Below are positions 1 through 7,176 of a DNA stretch of 20,594 nt, piece by piece. The stretch is taken from NCBI GenBank assembly GCA_049999725.1, contig JBNGIS010011266.1, forward strand, positions 1 through 20,594, written 5' to 3'. The position numbers and the translations under genes were made by a program. The notes beneath the pieces were generated by a model. That model made no database searches and was not told the origin of the DNA. It saw only the letters and a list, made by a program, of their open reading frames with translations. The DNA is from Haplomitrium mnioides. Lineage: Eukaryota; Marchantiophyta; Haplomitriopsida; Calobryales. Numbering within the stretch: position 1 is the stretch's first letter; each line of letters starts with the position of its first letter.

Positions 1-233
1 GTTAAGAAGACCCTCGAAGAAAGAGCACAATTAAATATTAAGGCACCAACAACATGCACATCCACCAAACAATTTTTATCAATGTTTTTTGGTGGCGAAG
101 GTCGGTGTAGAATAGCAGCTTTCTTCTGATTCATTTCATCAATGACAATTTCCAAGTACTTTTGACCATCTGTATAACATTTTCTTTGATGGTTTGCAAG
201 TTTTGTTCTTTCTTTCATTTGTTGGTCACGATG
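1..233 (-). CDS. DUF7869-like core segment, partial exon open to the left edge
   Basis: On the minus strand 77 codons run without a stop from about 233 to position 1. The reading contains HRDQQMKERTKL, then YLEIVIDEMNQKK, then LVDVHVVGALIF. This spacing of a basic helix, an I-I-D-x-M-x-Q strand and an L-x-x-H-V-x-G strand is the signature I associate with the start of the DUF7869 domain; the aspartate of IDEMNQ is a candidate acidic catalytic residue, by inference from the RNase H-like fold expected for transposases. This is the best-preserved part of the leftward gene. Its 5' splice acceptor is not clear. The segment is expected to continue beyond the window. Confidence 0.55.
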
Positions 234-295
234 AAGAAACAATTGGCAATTATATTTGATTGCATCATCACAAAGTACAAAGGACATAAAAGTAG

Positions 296-395
296 NNNNN
301 NNNNNNNNNNNNNNNNNNNNNNNNNNNNNNNNNNNNNNNNNNNNNNNNNNNNNNNNNNNNNNNNNNNNNNNNNNNNNNNNNNNNNNNNNNNNNNN
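296..395. other. Assembly gap of 100 N
   Basis: Exactly 100 N, the conventional size for a scaffold gap of unknown length. It falls inside the putative intron of the leftward gene, so the distance between its last two exons is not reliable. Protein readings that cross it are meaningless. Confidence 0.99.
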
Positions 396-1021
396 AGATA
401 ATTTGAAAAAAAGAAATCTGCTTGACTTAAAATAAACAAAAGTTTCAAGAAGAGAAAAAATAAGATTTGCTAACAAACGGTTACAAACTAGAACACATCC
501 TGTGAGCATTTAGGATGAGTGGAGACAACAACTAATCGTATGCACACATAGGACTAATACAACAATACCAATATCATAGCTTGTTGTGACTATTGTCGCA
601 ATTGGTTTTAAAAGAAACAAGAACAAATCCTATGCGCGCATAGGATTTGCAAACAAGAAAAATGATTCTTGCTATTGTTTTTCTTGACAAGAGCTCTTGA
701 TTTAAAGCACCAAAAACAAAACTTATTGCAAGGCTAAGGTCACCACCAAGAATCAAATTTATTTTCTTGCTTTATTCAACTATAAACAAGGTTAAGATTG
801 AAACTTAAAACAACAGACTCTATACGAGCAGAGACTCTCTTCTCACAACTTAAGTTGCCAAAAATTATTCGACTCAAATCTTGTTTGCTGAACAACTTAA
901 TAAAGCAAATATCTTTTGACTCTAAGTTGAGAAAACATATTATCTCTAGAACTAAGCTTTGAGTCTAGAAACAATAAGCATGGATTAACCAAAGGTGTCA
1001 AAAGAAGAGAAAATTTGTTAC
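396..1021 (-). other. Intron-like AT-rich sequence of the leftward gene
   Basis: No convincing coding segment. It starts on the minus strand with a donor-like GTAACA directly after the CEEIK exon (1022/1021). It contains the perfect palindrome at 624-649 and a related degenerate unit near 536-552 (TCGTATGCACACATAGGA). I see nothing else in it. Confidence 0.4.
624..649. repeat. Perfect 26-bp palindrome
   Basis: The left arm is CAAATCCTATGCG and the right arm is its exact reverse complement, with no loop. The centre CCTATGCGCGCATAGG is a close variant of the core of the tandem arrays elsewhere in the window. A single unit embedded in AT-rich intron sequence. Confidence 0.9.
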
Positions 1022-1345
1022 CTTTGTCGAACTCCAAGACAAAATTTTCTTGCAAAGATTTTATTTCTTCGCATGTTAAATTCAAAAACAACAAATCTAT
1101 TACATTTTGGAATTTTTACATTTGGAAAATAAGTTCTCCAATGTTTTGTAAAATCTGAGAAACTAATAATACAATCAAGATTTTTCTCTTTCAAATAAGT
1201 TGTGTAGTAGTCATAAACTTCCCATTTTGTAAAATTATTGGGCAAGTTATAAACTTCATGAGTGGGCATTCTCTCATAGTCTCCCTGAAAAAAACTATCC
1301 ATCCACTCACGCATAAAAACTCCTTCAGCAAATAGTTCTCTTTTT
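1022..1345 (-). CDS. DUF7869-like N-terminal region exon, broken near its end
   Basis: Minus-strand reading of about 97 codons from 1314 with MREWMDSFF at the start, then VYNLPNNFTKWEVYDYY, then FSDFTKHWRTYFPNVKIPK and CNRF. The W-x(n)-FP-x-VKIPK-x-NRF string is typical of the region just before the DUF7869 domain. After NRF the reading must change frame to continue as CEEIKSLQENF and reach a donor at 1022/1021, so one small indel is likely here. The upstream part (1345-1315) continues into the SVGNDRIQRIQ segment through a stop. The function is not known beyond the family resemblance. Confidence 0.5.
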
Positions 1346-1369
1346 TAAAAAAATACCTCTAAGATATGC

Positions 1370-1840
1370 TTTTTTGAGATTTTGAATCCTTTGGATTCTA
1401 TCATTCCCTACTGATAATACTAATTTGAAGGCTCTTCTACAGACAAAGGTAGCACCAATTAGAGTAAACCGATTGTCAACAAGAGAGTCTTTTCTTGGTA
1501 TTCTCCACTACAGTGTGATATCTCGATTCTTCATGCTTTGTCAAAAGTACGTTTCTCTCACAGTTTTCAAAAAATCTGTCTTGCACAACAACAAGCAATT
1601 ATTTCAACAACATGAAATTCTCTTCAATTTAGAAATTGACATTGGATCAAATTTTTTCTTCACAAAGCTCTCGTTATAAAGGACTTTCTGCAAAGAATTT
1701 TCATGTAAGGTGTTTACCCATTTGGAATTTGGCTTAGACAAAGAATTCTTATGTTGTGGTGGACGATTTGGTTTGTAGACAAATCCAGCTATAGGAGATA
1801 ATTCATCTTGAAAATCTTGATCATCATCATAATACTGTTT
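1370..1840 (-). pseudogene. Cysteine-containing upstream segment of the DUF7869-like gene, frames broken
   Basis: From about 1837 leftward the minus strand reads QYYDDDQDFQDELSP, then GFVYKPNRPPQHKN, then SISKLKRISCC, and, past a stop, NNCLLLCKTDFLKTVRE. From about 1465, in a shifted reading, it gives ATFVCRRAFKLVLSVG and NDRIQRIQNLKKAYLRG. DUF7869 proteins commonly have a CC-x-x-x-C block, then a VCRKAF block, then a short RIQ helix, and the order here agrees. At least two disruptions lie between these blocks. Confidence 0.45.
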
Positions 1841-2117
1841 ATTCTATCGCAAAATGTTTTCGAGAGATGAGGTTCTCTTTGAGGATTGGGAGAACTACAC
1901 CATTTTGAAATAGAATCTTGATCAATATCTCGATTATTAGGAAATTGTTTTACAACAAAATCGGTGCCTTTGGCGATAACTCCAAAGAAATGTTGATTGG
2001 CTTACACTCTTTGCTAAAATTGTTTCCCAAACTATCGTCTGAAGACTCTTCCAAAAAAATTCAGTTTGTTGCAGATTTCCCATTCTCATTGCGAGTTGCA
2101 ACTTGAAATGAAATCAC

Positions 2118-2336
2118 TCATTGTTTGAGTGGTGCTATCGAGGACATGGATTCATCTCCAAAATTAAAACCGTCCATAGATTGTGTATTTTTTTTTTGGT
2201 TTTGAACGAACACACTTTGATCATGAATATCGATGTCTTCTTTAGATGAGGATGAAGAAAGGTCTAAAACTATTTGGAATTTCTGTGTTGAACATTTTTC
2301 TGTTGATTTGTTGGAATAATTAGAAAAAAGATTCAA
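2118..2336 (-). pseudogene. Serine- and aspartate-rich segment of the leftward gene
   Basis: An open minus-strand stretch of 72 codons with a low-complexity run (DLSSSSSKEDIDI) and no recognisable domain. It lies between the N-terminal exon and the cysteine block of the DUF7869-like gene, where such proteins usually have a disordered linker. It is included by position only. It could be non-coding. Confidence 0.3.
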
Positions 2337-2424
2337 CTTTAACTACTTGAAGGGCAACAAAGATCTTGTACTTGAAGAAGTTTGTTTCTTTAATTCTCAG
2401 TGAGCACTGGGTTCTCTCTTTGAT

Positions 2425-2535
2425 CCTTTGTGCGCAAGTTGTTCACTCGTTAATTCTATACGCACATTGGATTCACTCCTTGACCTTATACGCGCATAGG
2501 GTCCAATCTTTGATCCTATGCGTGCATGGAGTTCA
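2425..2535. repeat. Palindromic-core tandem repeat, 30-bp period, 4 units
   Basis: Units are centred on TTTGTGCGCAAG, CTATACGCACATTGG, TTATACGCGCATAGG and CTATGCGTGCATGG. The same base of the core falls at 2429, 2459, 2489 and 2519, giving an exact 30-bp spacing. The spacers share a CTCTTTGATCCT-like sequence. The array lies between two coding segments of the leftward gene. Confidence 0.75.
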
Positions 2536-2549
2536 CCTTCTCAATCTTT

Positions 2550-2753
2550 TCAGGCGGAACTATCTGATTCAATAGAACCCATCTTTTTCCCCAATATACT
2601 TGCCATCACACTTGATACTTTTGGTACTCCATCACTTACCTCTAAAGAATTGCGGTTTGAACAAATCTCAACCAGTATGTCAAAAGTAGCACTTTTTTGT
2701 GAAGATGAATCTTGGAATTCAAACCTCTTCTTGCCCTTAAAAACTGTAGCCAT
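2550..2753 (-). CDS. N-terminal exon candidate of the leftward gene
   Basis: A 67-codon open stretch starts at ATG 2753 in the context TCAATGGCT, which fits plant initiation. It reads MATVFKGKKRFEFQD, followed by a serine-rich part. No domain is recognised. It ends just before the 30-bp repeat array, which would then be intronic; no convincing splice donor was identified. The start choice rests on context and on the head-to-head position opposite ATG 3209. Confidence 0.4.
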   Translation of the reverse strand: MATVFKGKKRFEFQDSSSQKSATFDILVEICSNRNSLEVSDGVPKVSSVMASILGKKMGSIESDSSA

Positions 2754-3208
2754 TGAAAAGACTCACTAAAAATCAACTATTTGAAGAAACTATTTCAACA
2801 AATATTATGAACCTCTTACGGCCCACCTAAAATATATGTTTTTTAAGAAATTTTTGCAAAACAAGAAAATTGGAAACTTTTGTGAAGAAAATGAAAAAAA
2901 AATGGAAAGATGAAAACAAACAATGTTTTATATACTAAAGTTTATTTTTGCACCACGCGAACCTACGTGTAAAGAGCTCCGCAAATCATTTTTTGGTAGG
3001 AAAAGGCATTTTTTGAGATTTAGGTATAAATGGAGCGTTAGTCGAAAGTTTCTTTCCATTGTCGTGAGTTCACTTTCTAGCTTTTGTTTCTTGTCATCGC
3101 GTTTTTGCATTTACTTGCTATTTTGCTCTTTCCATCTTTTATAGTTTTGTGAACTTTTGTTCATTAGATTTTTCACCTCTAATTGTACCTGTTTTTACTT
3201 TTTAGAAA
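2754..3208. promoter_or_regulatory. Shared intergenic region of two divergent genes
   Basis: These 455 bp separate the two opposing start codons and would have to carry both promoters. For the rightward gene there is a TATAAAT box at 3025-3031, giving a predicted 5' leader of about 150 nt. A CTACGTGT motif near 2963-2970 resembles an ACGT-core element. Just before ATG 3209 there is TTTTTAGAAAATGGC, so a 5'-leader intron acceptor is also possible. I found no equally clear TATA box for the leftward gene. Confidence 0.5.
3025..3031 (+). promoter_or_regulatory. TATA box of copy A
   Basis: TATAAAT in the context AGGTATAAATGGAG, 178 bp upstream of ATG 3209. It is the best TATA match in the divergent spacer and is oriented for the rightward gene. 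Confidence 0.45.
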
Positions 3209-3568
3209 ATGGCATCTCAAGGAAATGTTTTGAGACCTGCTCAACCAAAGCCTTACAAGTATTTGGATGTTATCAAGGCTCTCGAGCTTGGAAAACTAGA
3301 CTGGGATTGGCTAGTTAACTGTGGATCCTTGAAAGACCATAATCAACACCTTTACCTCTTTGCTGGGGAAGGTGAGAAATTCAACTTGGGCCTTGTGGTC
3401 CAAATCACTATGGTCAGAGATGGCCATCAAGCCAACATCGGGCTGCTTGTGCAGTCACAGGATGCGATTGCTATGTACAAGGAAAATCGCAAACGATTTG
3501 CTTTTTCCAAAATGAATGAGAGGGATATTTTTGTCAAACATCTTCAAACGACAAAGGAAGGCGGAAAG
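3209..3568 (+). CDS. Copy A exon 1, intact, 120 codons
   Basis: It starts with ATG in a strong plant context (AAAATGGC) and reads MASQGNVLRPAQPKPYKYLD through KYLDVIKALELGKLDWDWL to KEGGK without a stop. It ends in phase 0 at AAAG followed by GTATTA (donor at 3569). No signal peptide or membrane segment is visible. I do not recognise the domain. Unlike the later exons it carries no disabling change. The corresponding exon of copy B is not in the window. Confidence 0.6.
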
Positions 3569-4092
3569 GTATTATTTAAAAACCCTTTTTCATTTGTTTT
3601 TTTTTTTCTACTGATTCGGAAAACCCTAGAGACCATGCTCACATGGAATAGGGAGACCATGCGCGTAGGGACCCGAGAGTCCGTGCGCGCATGGGCTTGA
3701 GAGTGTATGCAAGCATGGACTCCCGGGTCCAGGCACGCCTTGACTCCTCAATCCATGCACGCATGGTCTCCCGGGTCCATGCGCGCATGGACTCTCGAGT
3801 CCAAGCGCGCAGGGACTCCGAAGTCCATGTGCACATGGACTTGGGAGTCCATGTGTGCATCAAGCCGGGAGACCATGCACGCAGGGACTCCCACGTCTAG
3901 GCCCGCCTGGACTATCAGGTCCATGCGCGCATGGACTCTCATGTCCTTACATGCTTGAACTCCTAGGTCTATGTGCACATGGATTTTCTAGTCCTTGCAT
4001 GTAGGGATTGCATTGTTTTTTTCCTTACACTCATCATTTGTACTTGTGTTTGATCGTTTTTTTTTTGTTTCCAATTTACTCAATTTTTGGCG
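3569..4092 (+). other. Copy A intron 1, holding the 24-bp array
   Basis: It begins with a plausible donor (GTATTA) and a T-rich stretch, holds the tandem array at 3628-4010, and ends in another T-rich stretch before the DFVDGHKDAK reading at 4093. The acceptor AG is not obvious; it may have been lost. Open reading through the array is an artefact of its 24-bp period. Confidence 0.5.
3628..4010. repeat. Palindromic minisatellite, 16 units, exact 24-bp period
   Basis: The same position of the core recurs at 3636, 3660, 3684 and so on every 24 bp to 3996, with no indels. The core is CCATGCGCGCATGG; the joining part is near ACTCCCGGGT. Both parts are dyad-symmetric (centres at GCGC and CCGG), so the whole array is close to its own reverse complement. 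Units differ mainly by transitions such as CG to TG or CA. It is GC-rich, unlike the AT-rich flanks. Because 24 is a multiple of 3, octapeptide repeats can be read on both strands; I treat these as non-coding. Confidence 0.95.
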
Positions 4093-5525
4093 GATTTCGT
4101 TGATGGCCACAAAGACGCAAAGTGCGTCGAACAGGATTTCATTAAGTTTGCCATCAACATCAAAAATTTGAAGCCCAAGCAGGGTGTAAATATTCAATAG
4201 CTTGTGTCGGATCCAAACGTGGCTACATTTTCAATTCACGCTACAGCCCTTTCTGCACAGAAAAAAAGAAAGGAGATAGAGCCAACTGAGGCTGTAAAAA
4301 AGAAGAAACATGTGGTTCAAAAGAAAAAGCATGTTCAAACTCTTGTTATTGAGGAGGAGCTAGTCCCCTCCAAATCTCCACTAAGGTTGTCTTCAACACC
4401 AAGTAGCTTAGGGCAAGAAACAAAGCTGGAGCCAATTCGAGCTTTAAAGTCAAGAGTAAAAAGGCAATCACACAAGGGGTTGCAAACTTTCCAAGAATGC
4501 AAGGAAGTGGACCTTCAGACAGTGTCTGAGGAAGATAAAAACAAAATCAGAGAGTTTGCAATCCAGTGATGAAGAGTCTACAAAAAAACAATCACTATAC
4601 GGTTGGAAAACTTGAATCTACCTAAACTTAGAATAGACAATTGGGGGCATTCCTAGATTAGAAGGCTGAATGAAGATTTTTTTGAGCTTCTTGCGCAGAT
4701 AATGCTCACAAATTAATATGTGCATAGCTTTTCTATTGTTGTTGTTGACCCAAAGTGCGGGTTGAAGGATAAGTCAGAGTTTGACATTCGAAACCTTGAA
4801 AAGTATCGCTACAAGATTGCAAGAGGCATCACAGTGCTGCAACAAGACAGCTTTTGATCACAAAATACGAAGCAAAGAATCCGCCACTTTCGTTCTGCAA
4901 CTGCTATGTCTATATGGGCCTTACACCAACACAGATCCGTATTTTTGCAATTAATGACAACTATGACTAGAGATACATGTTGGAGATGAACTTGATTCAA
5001 ATGGTCAAATATTGGCATCATAGGTTTATGGAGAGTGGGATGGCATCATCCCATAAATTGAAAAGAGAGTTAGAGCTGGAAACCTTGGAGATCAAGCCCA
5101 AGTTGACACTTGAGAAGACAGTCACTTCTCAAGACAACAGGATCCAGCTTGCACTTTGAAGTGGTGAGCTCTGGGATCTACAATAGAGTATATTTTCAAT
5201 GTGGGAGAAAAATATTGTGAAGGGTCAGAAGCCTAAGGCCAAAGGATCTCTGAGAATGTATGACATGAAGTGGACACCTTGGAGGTCCCTTTAGGGTCTT
5301 CTTGACAAGGTCAAAATTTCAGATTTGATACACATGGAAGCTCAAGGGTTTTCAATGGATGAAATGTCTCGGGAGGCATAGAGATATAAAGTTTTGGCAG
5401 TGATGGTGAAAAGTTTTTGTTCTGAAGTTTACTGCAGCAGTTGGGAGGAAGCAAGAGAGGAGTACCCTCTCCACACGGAGGAGTTGAAGATGGCTGCATT
5501 CTATTCTAGTTTTGAGAAGCTTTTG
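4093..5525 (+). pseudogene. Copy A exon 2: lysine-rich linker and unrecognised middle domain
   Basis: One frame runs from DFVDGHKDAK (4093) through basic runs AQKKRKEIE and VKKKKHVVQKKKHV (likely nuclear localisation) to LENLNLPKLRIDN (about 4600) and IVVVDPKCGLKDKSEFD (about 4735-4785), despite stops at 4198, 4567, 4570, 4654 and 4714. A frame change near 4830-4850 leads to QLLITKYEAK, then FAINDNYD (stop), then a continuous reading MLEMNLIQMVKYWHHRF from 4977 with stops at 5157 and later. It ends FYSSFEKLL at 5525, followed by donor GTAAGT. Copy B preserves the same order and the same donor, so the exon structure is real. The function of this middle part is unknown. Confidence 0.55.
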
Positions 5526-5880
5526 GTAAGTTTGTTTTTTTAGCTGTACATTCATTTCTTTGGAGTTGCTATGAAATTAGAGTAAATTGTTTTTAGTTAT
5601 AATAAAATAGGTTTTGAGTCCCTTTGTGAAAGAACTTCACAGTCTATGTGCACATGGACTTCACAATCCACGAGTGCCTAGAACTAGAAGTCCATATGCA
5701 AATGGACTGTGAGGTCCAAGTGCACATAGACTTCACAGTCCATGCGCTTAAAGGACTTCAATGTCCTTGGTAGTTGTGAGTCCAGAGTCTTTGCTCAAAT
5801 TGTCTTTCTCTCTAAAGTCTTAATTTTGTTTTTGTCTCCTCTTTGTTTTTTCCATTTTTGATGTGTGCATGGGGACAAAG
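5526..5880 (+). other. Copy A intron 2, with a 24-bp repeat array
   Basis: It starts with GTAAGT and is T-rich apart from the array at 5640-5765. The acceptor is unclear; AAAG at 5877-5880 is one candidate. The matching intron of copy B also holds an array and took the Copia insertion. Confidence 0.5.
5640..5765. repeat. Palindromic minisatellite, 5 units, 24-bp period
   Basis: The core recurs at 5647, 5671, 5695, 5719 and 5743, exactly 24 bp apart. Examples are CTATGTGCACATGG, CCATATGCAAATGG and CCATGCGCTTAAAGG. More degraded than the array in intron 1. Confidence 0.85.
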
Positions 5881-6426
5881 TGTTAAATGTCAGCTTGCCA
5901 AAAAATTGACGGCAGCTGCCAAAGGGCAAAAAAAATCGGGGTCAAAGAATCCCTTAAAGATCAAGACCAAACATCAACACTTGTTTCCTACCCTCCTGCT
6001 TTTCTACTTCATTGTTCAAAAAGCTACAGAGTGGAAATCAAGGCAGCAAAATGATGTTCCATGCCTTCCAACTAATGAAGTTGTGAGAGACAAGGACGAG
6101 GACTTACTGTCCTATGTTGATGGTCTCAAAGTGGCATACTATCAAGTCTTCGGGGAGGCTAACGCTCGTAGTTGAAGGGATTTGTGAAACCTAGGTGTTT
6201 CACTTTGGCAATTGCGGATATTCCTTACAGTTACAATGTTAAGGAATGAAAGCATGATGATTCAAAGTCTTTTTCCAAAGATGACATTTTTTTATATGGT
6301 TTCATCTTTTGCGGCAATCATTACTTTGGATTTTTGGTCTTTTGTGATTATACATTTGTCGCAATAGTTTGGCATCGTCGAGGATGCTCTTTTAGAGGCT
6401 TGTTGTACCATTGACCACGGTATCTA
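5881..6426 (+). pseudogene. Copy A exon 3: methyltransferase motif IV region
   Basis: It reads CQLAKKLTAAAKGQKK, then KIKTKHQHLFP, then VRDKDEDLLSYVDGLKVAY to a stop at about 6172. One frame over it continues GFVKPRCFTLAIADIPYSYN (about 6179-6237), then SKSFSKDDIF and FCDYTFVAIVWHRR. ADIPY at 6214-6228 sits where beta-class amino-methyltransferases have their catalytic D/N-P-P-Y/F/W motif; the first proline is replaced by isoleucine. A stop follows at about 6247. The exon ends at 6426 before GTAAGT. Copy B keeps the first half of this exon (about 8160-7945, minus). Confidence 0.5.
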
Positions 6427-6524
6427 GTAAGTTTACTTTTGATTTTTTGGTTTTTTAGTTTACTATCTTTAGTTTTCATGCACATTGTTTTTAGTGTTTG
6501 ATTTGTTTGTTTTTCTTATTACAG
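6427..6524 (+). other. Copy A intron 3, 98 bp, GT-AG
   Basis: It starts GTAAGT (6427) and ends in a T-rich tract with TTATTACAG (6524). The short, T-rich, canonical borders make it the best-defined intron in the window. Confidence 0.65.
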
Positions 6525-7116
6525 AGACAAAAGCAACATTCATCATTCCGGTGGTCCAAGAATTGCACATGTCTACGAGTATTGGACGGTGGGCTATTGG
6601 ACAAAAGAAGGAAAGAGGAGCATGAGGCTCTTCAATTCGCAACCCACTCCTGTGAGTAGTCTTCCTCGACAAATAATGCGTAGTGTGTTTAGTTGCCTTG
6701 CGGATTCATCCAAACTTAAACATCTAGGAGATAATGCTCCTGCAAATGTATATCAAAAGCCACAGGCTCTTTACAAAATTTTTATTGACCATTTATCAAC
6801 AAGACAAGATTGGATCTTAGATCTTTGCTCTAGGTCCAACACTAGCCTTGTTTGTGCTTTAAAGCTGATGCAAAACTGCACCGCTGTAGAATATGATAGA
6901 CGTCATTCTATATATGTACTTCAAAGAGTTTTGACGATGGCTTCCTTGCCATCCAACATGACAGAATCACAGATAGTGTATTCGTACCATAAGAACCCTG
7001 TTCCTCCTAACATTGCAGGTGCCACTGCTGATTTTATTGCCATTTCTGGGACTAGAAAGTCTCGGCAGGACTCTCTAGCGGCTGAAGATGCTCAGCCAGT
7101 GGATTTGATGATATAA
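6525..7116 (+). CDS. Copy A last exon: methyltransferase motif I and C-terminus
   Basis: An open reading from the acceptor at 6524 to TAA 7114-7116, about 197 codons. It contains YEYWTVGYWTKEGKR, then YQKPQALYKIFIDHLS and WILDLCSRSNTSLVCALKL, then CTAVEYDRRH. QKP-x-ALxxxxI, then a hydrophobic strand ending LDLCS, then a second strand ending in an acidic residue (VEYD) is the beta-class AdoMet-binding arrangement. The usual GSGT glycines are replaced (RSNT), which probably abolishes AdoMet binding in this copy. The C-terminal tail (ESQIVYSYHKNP onward) is not recognised. Confidence 0.6.
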
Positions 7117-7170
7117 TTTCTCTTGAAGAGGATAGAGCTATTACATCTAGTTGATGAAATTGTTTTACAT

Positions 7171-7176
7171 AATAAA
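7171..7176 (+). terminator. Polyadenylation signal of copy A
   Basis: AATAAA lies 54 bp after the stop codon of copy A in an AT-rich context, the usual position for a plant near-upstream element. Confidence 0.45.

Larger units (their letters stand above)
1..2753 (-). pseudogene. DUF7869-type transposase-like gene, multi-exon, decayed, runs off the left edge
   Basis: Read leftward from an ATG at 2753 in good context (TCAATGGCT). Successive fragments match the order I know for plant and animal proteins carrying DUF7869: an N-terminal low-complexity part, a segment with a CC...C cysteine pattern (about 1640-1540), a VCRRAF...SVGNDRIQRIQ segment (about 1465-1370), a VKIPKCNRF segment (1314-1090), a CEEIK segment ending at a splice donor (1022/1021), and a YLEIVIDEMNQ segment (233-1). 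The family is generally regarded as transposon-derived; a nuclease role is inference. Stops and frame changes interrupt the reading between fragments, so I call it a pseudogene. Some breaks may be introns that I cannot place. It is head to head with the methyltransferase-like gene at 3209. The 30-bp palindromic repeat at 2425-2535 and a single palindrome at 624-649 lie in its introns. Confidence 0.55.
3209..7116 (+). pseudogene. Beta-class DNA amino-methyltransferase-like gene, copy A (multi-exon, decayed)
   Basis: A rightward gene made of an intact first exon (3209-3568), a long second exon (about 4093-5525), a third (about 5881-6426) and a last exon (6525-7116). The C-terminal half has motif order IV (ADIPY, 6214-6228), then the QKP...DHLS element, then motif I (LDLCS). 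This is the permuted order of beta-class N6-adenine and N4-cytosine DNA methyltransferases, where DPPY comes before FxGxG. The N-terminal half has lysine-rich, NLS-like runs and no domain I recognise. In-frame stops at 4198, 4567, 4654, 4714 and 5157 and several frame changes show decay. Copy B repeats the middle exons on the other strand, so this is a dispersed family. The target (DNA, RNA or protein) cannot be decided from sequence. Confidence 0.5.

Noticed and set aside
162-448. Frames running through the N block
   Set aside because: They are artefacts of reading unknown bases as open sequence.
3639-3978. Overlapping open frames on both strands with an octapeptide repeat such as MRAWTRES
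   Set aside because: A 24-bp tandem period is eight codons, so any frame without a stop in one unit stays open. The array is palindromic, so both strands show it. It lies in an intron of copy A.
3628-4010. Possible CRISPR-like array because of regular palindromic repeats
   Set aside because: There are no unique spacers of 30 bp or more; the units are contiguous minisatellite copies in a plant genome.
4744-4760. DPKCG as the catalytic motif IV of the methyltransferase
   Set aside because: ADIPY at 6214-6228 fits better in sequence and in distance to the QKP and LDLCS motifs. DPKC lacks the second proline and the aromatic residue.
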